Assembly (NCBI RefSeq): GCF_030272615.1
Contig: NC_081410.1
Coordinates: 125,801,640-125,865,639 of the forward strand
DNA length: 64,000 nt
Source: Cryptomeria japonica
Taxonomy: Eukaryota > Streptophyta > Pinopsida > Cupressales > Cupressaceae
Reading direction: 5' to 3'
The stretch's first letter is position 1; every line of letters begins with the position of its first letter. Below the pieces are notes generated by a model. The model saw nothing but the letters and a program-made list of their open reading frames with translations, was not told the origin of the DNA and ran no database searches. Positions 11,673 through 23,400 of this stretch are shown here, piece after piece. The position numbers and the translations under genes were made by a program.

Positions 11673-12175
11673 CTAACTCCCTCCCTTTCTCTCTCTCCCT
11701 CTCCCCATCTGTCCCCATTTGCCCCTCTCTTGATTCCTTTCTCTCCCCATATATCTCTATCTCCTCCTTTCTCTTTCCATATATCCGTATCTATCTCTAT
11801 TTCTCTTTGCATATATCCCCCCTCTCTCTCTCCTCTTATTTATTTCTCACTCTCTCAATCTCTATTTCTCCATCTTTACTTCTCTTTGTTTGATTGTCTC
11901 TCTATCTCTCTTCCTCTTCCCTTCTCTATACATATCCTTATATCTCTGCCTCTCTACAACTCCATGTCAACATTTATCTCTCATTATCTCCCCCTCTCCC
12001 TCTTCCTCTATATCTCTCCATCTCTTCTGCTCCATCACATCCTCTATCTCTCCTTGTCTCTCTCCATCTTTATCTCTCCTTTTACCTCTCTCTATCTCTC
12101 CATTTGTCTCACTCTTCCTGTCTCACTTTTATTCATCTCCACCTCCCTCTTCTCCCCCCTCTCTCCCCCACTTCA
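11673..12175 (+). repeat. Pyrimidine-rich low-complexity tract, right part
   Basis: About 500 bases of CTCTCTCC, CCATCTCT and TATATCTC variants on one strand, continuing the tract left of 10783. Long open frames are artefacts of this composition. A short related patch recurs at about 12555-12640. Confidence 0.85.
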
Positions 12176-13240
12176 TATGCTTGGAAATAATGCTTTAAAT
12201 CCACATACATTTAATCCATTTCCTACATAACCCATGAGAGAAAAAGCATGCACACAAGCTTATTGAATCACCACAATGCAAATATCAAATAGACAATCAA
12301 CACGATATCACAAGATATATATTGGGAAAACCCTCACGAGGGAAAAACCCAACCTCCAAAAGCATCCATGCTCCATCATATTATTTAGCCATAAAGCAAC
12401 TTAGAGTTACGATGAATACCTTTGAATCATCAAGCCCTCCAATGCATTTCCATGTGTCCAAGCACGAATCCACACATCCCATGCCATGCTTCACAAATGC
12501 AATCCTCCAAAGGATTCAATACAATGACAACCCCAAACCACTAGCCAACCTTAACCTATATATCTACATCTTTTCCTTTCTATCTCCATTTCTACATATT
12601 TTTTCTTACATCTCTCCCTCTATCTACCTCTCAATAGACAACATTTGCTAAATGACTTCATCTAACGTCATGTATTACACAAATGCATGCAACAAATAAA
12701 TCAAAATTTCTCCTACTTGACCTCTCACACCTCTTCGACATACCTATTACACACCAAAATGCAATTGCTAATTTATTATATTTTAATTTAAATTAAAAAT
12801 TAAACTAAAAAAACAAAAACTATTTTTATTTTTAAGAATATAAAACATAAAAACTTAAATACACAAATCTTTTTTCTTCCATCTAACAAACTTGAAGAAA
12901 AAAATTAAGGAAAACTCAACATTCCCCATGAAGAACAAAATATTTAGGAAAAAAAAACAAAAAAAACACACACAATAAAAAAACATTCTAAACTTCCTTT
13001 TAGTCCATACCATTTGAAAATCTTATCTATTAATTAAAAAAATCAGCTGTTTTGGCCTTCTAAGATTGGTTGCTAACGAACCTTTAAGTCCTAAAATATG
13101 GAAACTAAAAGACCAAGGGTTCAAACCGGCTATTTCCAGTAAAAGAATAATCTACCGGGGAAGACAATCGCATACCGCGAAAGTATCAATTTGCCTGCTA
13201 TTTTAACAAAAATCAACCCAGCCATTCTTTTTAAAAGGAG
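12176..13240. other. Upstream intergenic region with LTR leader trace
   Basis: No gene seen. At about 12325-12355, GGGAAAACCCTC...GAGGGAAAAACCC is an inverted repeat like the leader hairpins of copia LTRs read on the minus strand (compare 24531-24552), so a degraded minus-strand LTR may lie here. A/T homopolymer runs fill 12770-13010. Confidence 0.35.
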
Positions 13241-13573
13241 CATTCAAAGGTGAAGCGAAAAAAGAAAGTAAATACAGAAGGAGTGAGTCCGATGGATTGA
13301 TTTCAGAGGGCACAAAACTTTTTTTGGCATTGTATTTTGTGGTGTATGGAAAGCCCAGGTTTGGCTCTGGTTTTATTTCTTTTTCTAAATTTTAACAGTC
13401 CAGGTGGCGTTTTATAGTTTCTTTCATCTGTACCCTAAACGATCCCAGATAGTTCCGATTGAGGGTTTCAAGCTTGCGCTCATTGTAGAAATATCTGAAA
13501 GATCTGCCTGAGTTGGAATAATTGTATTTTCGGGTAAATTTAGGGTGAATTGCAGGGGAATTGCGATTTTTTT

Positions 13574-13635
13574 AACCCTAATTGAGCGGGTAACTTATTG
13601 GGAGGTGAATGGATATTAGGGTTTAATTAGGGTTT
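13574..13635 (+). promoter_or_regulatory. Telo-box cluster in the 5' leader of the USP9X-like gene
   Basis: AACCCTAA occurs at 13574-13581 and TTAGGGTTT at 13616-13624 and 13627-13635, all within about 110 bases of the start codon. Telo-box (AAACCCTAA) motifs are common in promoters and leaders of broadly expressed plant genes. No clear TATA box was seen upstream. The transcription start is not visible from sequence alone. Confidence 0.5.
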
Positions 13636-13681
13636 CACCGGGCTTGGGGTTTGATTCTCTGGAGGTTGTTTGGTCTTTTCC

Positions 13682-16358
13682 ATGGAGAAGGGACGGGACA
13701 GACACGCCGACAACGATAAGGGGCAGGACAGACATAATGTCAATAACAGGAGTGATAAGAATAGTGAGAGTGACAGGAATAATGAAAATGTGAATAATAA
13801 GGGACGGGAGAGGCACGATGAGAATGAGGATGATAAGGTGCGGGAGAGGCACAACGAGAAGGAAGAGGTAGAACCCTGGGAGAGTGTTTCTGCCAGTGAA
13901 GACGAGGAAGAAGAGTCATCTGCTGGGGAATTTGACGGCCAAGACATGGTGATGATGCCTCAGGCCGAGGTGGAAGCTGATGAAGGATACATTGTATTGG
14001 AGTTTCCTCGCCGTGAGTTCAATTCTGTGCTGGAAGGGATCCAGAGGATACCGTGGACTGTCTTTCCTCGACATCTGATCGAACTTATCAATTATGCTTG
14101 TAAGGTTCTGAGTATGGGTGTCGAGGTGCATTCTGATCTGCACAAGTTGCAGATATTGTACAGAGAGTTGATCCCGGCCTCTTTTGAGAGATGTCTTGAT
14201 GATAAGGCACTTTGGAGATGGAATAATGATCTGCAGTTGCAGATATTTCAGGCGGCAGAGTGTTTGGTCGAATTGGTGGTGGCTAAGCTCGGGCAATTGC
14301 AGTTGCTGAGGTTTACCGATAGTTATGTAATGGATGATCTGCTACCCCTTTTGCAGACTTTGTCATTGGCATTTGATAAACATTGCCAGTTTCATATCAA
14401 GCACAAAGAAAGCTCAACTCCTGCTATGGCAATTGAGAGGTGGAAGTATGCAAAACCTCTTGCAGGAGCCCTTGTTAAGCAGAAGAATGGGGAATGGTTC
14501 TGTATGCGAAGGAAATGCCAGGTTACTGAAGCAGAGGATTGTGACTGTGAGCGGTGTAAACCACCTAATGTGTTCTGTGTGATTGCACATCTGATGAATC
14601 ATTTTGGTCAATCTACGCATGGAAACGGATATAAGCTGGCAGCTGCAGTTCTCTGTTCCCCACTCAAATTATTTCCTGCCATTATTGAAGCTCTTTTGCT
14701 TCCTCTTGCAAGGGCTGTTGAATTTATGACAGATGAGGTAGCAGATATTCTTTTGGAACCTTGCGATATTGTGCTCAAACATGTAGCCAATTGTCTTGAT
14801 CGGGATGTGGATGCACTGAGTGACAGAACAAGGAGTGATGCTTTTGGTACACTATCTATGATCTTGAAACATTTGCAGGTAATAATTTCTCGCTGCTTGT
14901 CTGGTGAAAAGGCTGAGAATGTTGTCAGCATGGTTCAAAGAAGAATGGTTGAAAAGATGCTAGGCTTTCAGTCCTTCAACAAACAACTCTGTGCAGTGCG
15001 AGAAATCAATAAGTTGTTAGAAAATGCTCGTGCCATTGCTTCCAGGTATGATGTAGTGAGTGTGTGGGTCGATAAACTATTAACCAATGTTTGTGCAGTG
15101 GATGATTATTACATGCTTATAGCTAGAGTGCTATTACTTCTGTACATTATAGATATCTTTAGAGTACCTCTCCTCTCAGATAGTACTTAATACCATTAAT
15201 TAAAGATTATGAATGTGGAAGGAGTATATTAAATCGTAATTTCTGGTCATAAAATTATTCATTTTTTTTCTTTGTTATGTCAAATCAAGCACTTAGCTCT
15301 AACCCATTTCTTTGATGTCTGGGAAGACCTTTGCCACCCGTTTAATTAATGAGTTGTCAAGGGTTACTCTATGGAGAGTAACTTTAATTACACTGTATAA
15401 CTGTTGGTTTGAGTATGTTGGGTTACCATTGCATTTGGGAATTTAAAGATACAATTTGCGAATGATTACTTGCCATGTATGAATGTTGGTTTGAATATTT
15501 TGGGTTACCATTGCTTTGGGAATTTAAAGATGCTTTTTTTGTGCCAATCTGTTATAGTTTTGTGATGCTCAGATAGTCACTATGCTTTGTTTGGTGAGTT
15601 AGTTAATGTGGCCAACCATGCTTGTAAATGTTTATTTAACCCTTTTGGTACAACTCATATTTTTACTACATTGTTTAGGGACAATGGAAAGTCAATTTCT
15701 ACAGCTATAGAGTGGTTAGAAAGAAAGAATATTCTTCGCCTCATCTTAAGATCCAATCTACACCACAAGCAATATGTAGACCAGGTAGTAGACATTATTA
15801 TATTGCAATCTATATCTATTTGTGTGTGGATTCTTTCATTCTTTTCTCTTGGAAGGATTGATTTCTTATTTTGGTGGATATCAGATCCAAAATATCATGA
15901 GGCTTCTCTTGTTGGAACATCGTCTGTCGGAAGAGCACTTAGATGCCATTTGGGCTGCTACTGAGAAGCCAGATCAAATTGAAGCGGTATTAAGAATATT
16001 CTCTTTTCTTTTTGTTCTTTAATTTCTTTGGATTTTCTCACTGGTATGTAACTGATTATTTTTGTGACGCAGGTTAAAACCAATGTCTTTGACCTCATTG
16101 CTGATTTAGCTTGGTCATTTTCAGATGAACAATTGGACAGTCTTTTTCGCAGGTTGAAGAATGTACAGGTATTCTAGATGGCCAGCTGTTTATATAGTGT
16201 TTATTTGGGGCCTGCTTGTTTTCCATAATGTTGAGCTAATGATCCTCAATACATTTTTGCTTATTCTTGTAGGGTCGGTCTGTAGGCGATGTTGTTAAAA
16301 TTCTTGGTTTCTTGAAGAAGCTTGCACGAAGTGACAACAGAGGTATCATGGCAGAAAG
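13682..16358 (+). CDS. USP9X-like gene, exons 1-5
   Basis: Exon 1 (1,364 bases) encodes an N-terminal charged, probably disordered stretch of about 100 residues with repeated R-x-R-H units, an acidic SEDEEEESS patch, then the start of the helical-repeat region (EGYIVLEFPRREFNSV, FPRHLIELINYACKVLS, ECLVELVVAKL). It ends in codon phase 2 at ...GCTTCCAG|GTATG. Exon 2 completes an Arg codon and gives DNGKSISTAIEWLERKNIL, then NLHHKQYVDQ. Exons 3-5 encode EEHLDAIWAAT, VFDLIADLAWSFSDEQLDSL and GDVVKILGFLKKLARSDNRG. Human USP9X has the same series of motifs in the same order. Introns 1-4 are short (about 90-630 bases). Confidence 0.93.
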
Positions 16359-17397
16359 GTACATATCAATTTGGCCTTTACGTTGTTGTTTTTGCCATGT
16401 TTGTCATAAGAAATGATAAACCAAGGCACAATTTAGCTAGAAGGAAATGTGCATTATTCAATCTATGTAATTCTTTCGAGTTCGTGAGATGTCATGAGTG
16501 ATATTAACTTTGCAAGTTCACTTTTAAAAGACAGTCTTTGTAATCAGTCGACATTTTGGCAAATCATTATAAAGAAAGGAAGAGCTATTTTGCTTTAAAA
16601 ATTGGTTTTAGGTACATAGAATCCAACTATGAATGTAGCTAGTCTTCTTTTCTTGCATGAGTAAAGTTTTCTTTCTCATCTTTGCATGAGCAAGGGCATG
16701 ATGCAAGAACTCCTATATTTTGTATTAAATGCATGATACATCACAAAACCAACATGATTCCCAATCAGTTTATTTGGATTTCACATTCTATATAATCCAT
16801 TTGAATGAGAGCAGTGGGTCAAAGAAGAATTATTAGGGAGATGCTAAGTGATGATAAATTTTTTCTCTTTTTTTAAAAATTGTTCGATGAGGACATTTTT
16901 TAAATATACATCACTCAAGTGGAGTTGGATTGTTAATGTGAATGATCAGATAGATTCTAGAATCCAAAGATAAAGAAGTTTTAGGTTAAAGGCAGTTTTA
17001 GATGCCTATAATGGATGAGGTTGATAAACTATTTGCAAAACCATTAGTATAATTAAATAATATCCATGCTTTTATTTGCATTTGTATGCTATTAATTATT
17101 CAAGTCTTAAATATGGGCTGCTTGTGAATTTGTGCTTCATTGAAACTACATTCTCATCTGCACCCACACTTCCAATAAATTAGCTTTGTGGTAATGATAC
17201 AAGTATTTCCTTTACAACTTGAGATACGCACCCGGGTGAGCCAAAACTAGCAAACATTATTGTATATGAGGACACCCATAAACAGTTCCCTTTGTTATTT
17301 GACAATCTGGCTATGTGTACATAGATACATATTTGATTGTATTTTGGCCCATTAAGAGGAGAACCTGCACATTATTTTACAAATATGTGGGTGAATG

Positions 17398-17475
<78 letters not shown>

Positions 17476-20400
17476 TCATAATTTTGTTGTATTTTGCCAA
17501 TTATATAAGTGACATTACAGTTAACACTTTTTTTTTATGCCATGAAAGTGCTTTAAAACAGTTAAGTGTTATATAAGTTCTCCAGATTACTGAAGGAATA
17601 TGTTTGTGATATAAATTATATAACAGTTAATGGTTATATAAGTTATCCAGATTCACAAAGGAAATTCTTTTGTATACATTATAGAAAGCTACTTTGCCAT
17701 CAGGGACATCACCCATCTGTGGGACAGTGCCATTAGGGACAAGGATGTGGGTTTGAGGGCCAGGAATGTGTCGCCGTGAAACACATAAGCCATTTAGTGT
17801 GTCTGAGAATCAACGAAGTTGCCATAATATCAATGATTTATAGGCTAAACATGCAAACATTTCTGGCTTCCTCGACTTTTATATTTGTTACATTATCTTG
17901 TGATGTTTTAGTTTGGATGTATTAGCTTTCAGAAAATTGATTTTCCTACCTGGCATGTTACATATAAATTTTGTTATCAGGGTCCAGTATTTAACACATT
18001 CTTCTATATTGTACCATTTCCGTGTGATTGTATATGTATCCATGTTTGTAGAAATTTATACTAGAGACATTGTTTCATGTCTTTATTTTTTCCCTCTCAT
18101 TATTGTTGTCTGTGCTCAAGTAAAACAAGTGTGGGAAGATAATTTGCAATCTTCAGTTTTTTAACCGTAATTTATTGTCACATTTAAAGTTGGATTGTGC
18201 CTACTATTTGATAGTTTTTGCTTTCACGCAAGTCATTCCCGCAAATGCATATGTTTATTGTGTAGTCAATGTTGTGGAGTACTTGAATGTTGTGTAGTAG
18301 TTCTGTATTTAGTTGTGGTTAAAGACAATGCTATTTTCTTTTTTTTAATGTTGTTTTAGTTCTCATGTTACATGCAGATTGCTTGAGTTACTTTGGAATA
18401 TGATGTACACAGAAGAGGCACTAGATGAAGTGCTGGAGTCTGGAGCCTTTATTGAAATCCTTGGTCACTATATCTCAGTAGACCGTGCAAGTCAAGATGT
18501 GGGTTCAGAAGAGAAAACTATATATTTTGCATGCTCATGTCATGTGAATTAGCTTTTAGTAATTCCAACGACAGCAGTGATTATTTTGGCAGATAGCTCT
18601 TTTACAAACCTATCAATTGTTTATAATTTTCTTGTACCAGGTTTACATCTTGCAGTGTCTTTCAAAGGTCAAGGTTGGAGAATTTGTGATTCCTTCACTC
18701 AGACTTTTACGGGAAATCATTTGTTTGGACAATGAGAAACCTTTTTATAGGGTGAGCAAATGTTCATTTATTAAATTTTTAAAGAGTTGAATACTGTTTT
18801 AATGTTCATTTTGAAATTTGTGATGGGGTTGAAGACTGTCTTAGATGTAGTTCATTCAAACTTTTATGTGGAAATAATTTTAAGCATTTTCTATCAGCTT
18901 ATCCAATTATTTTTTGTTGCTATTAGTACATAATATGATTTTCATTCTCACACTATTTGTTTGGTGTATTATTGTAACTTTTTGTGTATTGGTCTTGCTT
19001 TTGATATTTGTGATATTAAAGGGTCAGGTTTCACGCCAGATGCGTTTACAGCAGCTAATTACAGACCACAACTTGATTCATCTGGTAAGACATCTAAATT
19101 CAATAGCATTCTTTTTTCATTTTTGTTGTTGTAACATTTCTTGTGTTTTTGTTCTATTAACTGGTAGTCTGAATTCTTATAACTATAAATGTGTTTGTTG
19201 AAATTTTGGTCTATTGGTCAGGTTGTCAACAGCCTTGTGGAATATATTTCTGTGGCACGTGTGGTTTGTAGTAAAAAAACTCTCGATTCTGAAGTGTCTA
19301 ATGATCATTTCACTCATGATGAAGATATTAAGGAGAGGCTCAGTTTTCTTCAGTTTGCATTGCAGGTATGACCCATTGCTTCACCTTTTTTCTTTTATGT
19401 TTGAGAGGTAAAAGAAATATCAGCCTTTTTAATCTTTGTTCTACACTGCAGTCTGGAAATGCTCTATTGCCATGGGAATCTTCTGAAATGCTATGGAAAT
19501 GCCTAGTTGAAACACCAACATATTCTGCTGACAAAGAGAGTGGTTTACAATGGTTTTCTGAAGTTTTGGAGAAACATGCTTTATCTGTTGATTCATTAGA
19601 GAATTTGCTCACTAAAAAGATCACTAAAGTCTGTCCAGTATCTATGTCACAAACAGCCTGGAGGTGAGGTTGAGTTTCATTGAACTTAGATTCACTTAAA
19701 GATTTCTGCTTAGGTGTGGTTCTCATGACTTAATGTTTTGTGCACCTCATATGCAGGTCTTTCCAACTATTGTTTGTTCAAGTAAATTTAAGCAAGAAGA
19801 AACTGAAACAAGTTCGACATGAAGATGTCGTTATAAATGATCTGGATCTTGTAGGGTTGCCATATTTGTGGCAGATTGCTCTTCAGGCAAGAAATGAAAA
19901 TATTGTAGAAGAAAGTATAAATATGTTGAGAGATATACATACATCCTTGGCAGAAAGTCTACAGCAGGAGTTGACTACCATTCGTCAAAACTTTATTGAT
20001 GAGTGTATGGAGCATCTTATGCATGCTATGGCTACTGGGTCAACCTGGACACATATCAAGGATGTGAAAGATAATTGTATATTGGGTGGCCAAAAACCCA
20101 CTTCAGATATTTCTCCAACATTAGATATGGCTAAAGAGGACAAGGCATCAGAAAGATATGTAGATCTTCAGGCTTCAGCGAGTATAAATAAAGAGGAAAT
20201 GCTTTCAACTGTACTGACAACTGGTTCTACAGAAGATGCAATGAAATGCACACCAAAAATGGATCAAGTTGAACGTTGTCTGCGGCTTTTGAAGGTTTTT
20301 AGCACCATTCATAAAGATCCAAACTATCTTTGATTTATTTAACTAATATGATGTGGGAAAGAGGATTTTTCTACATTTATACATTTTTTCTATATGCAAT

Positions 20401-23400
20401 TTTGCTATGTGTCCTCGAATATTTTAGCTCTGTTTTGAGAGTTGGAAATAAAGTCTATTCTTCCTTATGTCATGGGAATCGACTAATGTTCTGCTTGAAT
20501 TATTCTTGTTTCATTATAACTAATGGAAGTGACCTTTTGGATTTACTTTTTACAATAACAATGTTTGGTGGAATTGAGATTGCAATATTCTTGCTGCAGA
20601 TTTTTATAGTTAAATGTGAAGACAGTTTTGCAAGGACAGTTCCAGCCCATGGTGCTTCTTTTAAAGGAAGGCCCTATGTTGTGGTGGTATATGTAAATGT
20701 CGTTTTCCCTGTTTTCTTTTTGGTGTTGTACAATTTTAAGAATTATTAATAATATCTATGTCATTGATCTATGGATATGTTATTTCAGGTTAGCACTGCA
20801 TCTGGCAAACAGTCAACGCGTTTTGAGATCATGGTTCATTCTAATGAATGTCTGGGTTCACTTAGAGCAAAGGTTATATCTTTTCAAATTTCCTTTTTAC
20901 TATATTTTCTTTTGTGTCAAATTTTAAGATATATTAATTATTTTGCTACTGTTCATGATTCAAGCTAAGGAGATGCGTATTGTTAATGTTTATATCAGAT
21001 TTGAATATAGGATCTTTTAAATCTTATTAATGCAATTTCCACTTCTTATATCAATATAAGGATTCCTTTGTATATCAATTAATTTAACATGAACTGTTGT
21101 ACAATGATCAATTAAAACTGATATTAATCTTATTGCAATTTTACATGAAAATAGAATCAATTAATATATTAAATTTCCAACAGCAAATGGCCTGCAATAT
21201 TCTGGGAGGCAGTCAATATTGTTTCTGCACTGTAATTATTCTGTACTTACACAATACGATTGTCTCCCTCCTTATATAAGGAGAGAGACATGCCTTCGTA
21301 GAGGCATGCCTCTACGTGGATCATGTCCACGTAGAGACATGTCTCTTGGCCGTGTAAGAACACGCCGATACGTAATGTAATGCAGTCGATAATTATTGGG
21401 ACCCAATTTGCATTTGTTACATTGTTAATATGATTTGCTAAACGCACATAATCTGATCGATAGTAAATATCGATAAGCATATGATTAAATGTTATTTGAT
21501 AGAATCAAATTAATTATATGTGTATATTTAATAGTGTATAGTTATACATTATTAAATATATACATATGATCGATTCATAATCATATTTCAAGATTAATAT
21601 TTAAGCAAGAATCTTATTAAATACATAAAGCAAATAATGGATTAATACTTGTAGAGGATAGATATCAAATGCTTAAGGCCGATAGGCCAATTAAGCATTT
21701 GATTTCATCGATTAGAATTATCTGACCGAAGCTACAAAACATTAACACATATTTGGACAGGAAAAACCATTAATACATATATGCATCAATTACATACAGG
21801 AAGAGCTTTACATTGAGCTCATAGGTATCAACTATCAACTCTATAGATGAAGAGCTTTACAGAGACCCTCATCTAATTATGCCCAGAGGCATCACCTACA
21901 GTGATAATAAGGAGCATGTAATGGTGCGAGTGGATGACAAAAGCCTAAACATTTAGATAGCTGACATTCCAAAAGATTAAAATACCAAAAAAAGTAGCTG
22001 ACAGCCAAAAAGTTTTAAAATTTTAAAATAATATATGGCCAACAAAATGGAGGGATGTAAAAATTGATTTCTATGACTGACAAAATAGAAGATGTAAAAA
22101 ATGATTTCTGAAAAGTTCTTCTCAATGGCATTCATTTATAGTAGTTACATTGAATTAACTTTGAAATGAAAAAATAATGCATTACAGAACATAGCCTGAC
22201 CTATGGAAGAGGCATAAAAAGTAAAATCTCTCTTCAAAAGTGATAGGAAGAACGAGACAATCAATGTCTTCTGGTGCTAAATTCTTACAAATGTCAAACT
22301 AAGGTGGAACTTAGTCTCTGGGAAAGTTACTGCTGAAGCATTGATGAAATGCTGAAGTGCTACTGAACTGTCACTTTTGCTTTGGAAGTATTGTAGAAGT
22401 GATAGAATGGCACAGACAACTACTGGATTGCTTCTAAAATGGAAACCCAGACAAGTCTCTACCCCGTCTATCTCTCCTTAACTTTGGATCCGAGGGTACT
22501 ATTATGTGATCCACTTCCTCTTTTTGAATGGCATTTTTTTTATGCACAACCAACCAAACTTCATCTCCCATTGTTGCCTGCTCAAATCTCAGGACAGTTA
22601 AATGAGAACCTCTTTGAGAGTGAAATTGTTCTCTCAAAGACATTTGAAGACTGAAATGGGTTGTCACTAATCTGGAAAGATAAGTATTTAGCTTTACAAA
22701 GAAGTGTGGTGAATAGACCCTTGTCCCTAGAGACTAGGAAAGAAGAGGAATTCAGAGGAGACAAAAGGGAGGGTGCAATGGAAGCAAAATCCTTAGTCTC
22801 TACCATTTCATTTCTTGGGTCATTCCAATAATAATCTTGAACCCTATGCAAACAGGCAGCATTTGGAAGTGAATTTTATTGAGGTAGATTGAAGCACTGT
22901 TGTCCCTCATTGGTAGTGAGCAGTGAAATGAGTGTATCCAAAACAACAGTGACATCTTAAAGGCATGTTAATGTAGTCAAGAGCCTGACACCAGCATCCT
23001 TCTTTGGAGTGAGTGTCTCTTGTAAGCCATTGCTTAAGTCCATTTTGACACAATTTTGCGTGAAAGTGGTACAAGAGTAATATATAGTGTTGGAAGAAGC
23101 CTTAATTATTTTGCCTAAGGAGCTGCTGATATAATATACCCAAAGGAATATTTTATGATATTCACCAATTTTTAATCCACTTAAATAATTTCCAGGTTAG
23201 CTTCACTACTAAAATTAAATATTATTGATTGCTATTGAGTCGTTATGGATAATAAATCATCCAGTTGGAAGCAGCAGTTCAAGGAAGAGCACTATATGCT
23301 ATCAATCCACAGCCAGAAATAAGAGTTAATTCCACAATTTAAAATGTATGCAGTCGATTCCAGCAATTTTATAATAAACAAATAAACTAGAATATATGAT

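Noticed and set aside
10483-12230. Several long + strand frames rich in Ser, Leu, Pro and Phe
   Set aside because: They come from the CT-rich repeat, are open in several frames at once and have no domain.
13670-13681. Upstream in-frame start at 13670 for the USP9X-like protein
   Set aside because: The codon there is TTG, not ATG; the first ATG in frame is at 13682 in a good CCATGG context.
13627-13947. Minus-strand Ser/Leu-rich frame opposite exon 1
   Set aside because: It is the antisense of the repetitive, charged N-terminus; composition follows from the sense codons and no promoter or domain supports it.
15587-15678. Upstream part of the frame covering exon 2
   Set aside because: Lies in intron 1; the acceptor TTTAG at 15674-15678 joins exon 1 in phase and restores the conserved sequence.
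17315-17576. Frames with long RERERE runs
   Set aside because: Produced by the (GA)n microsatellite in intron 5.
20330-20749. Open frame of 139 codons treated as a single exon
   Set aside because: Its first part is intron 11 sequence with no homology; only 20600-20686 fits the USP9X pattern and has proper splice sites.
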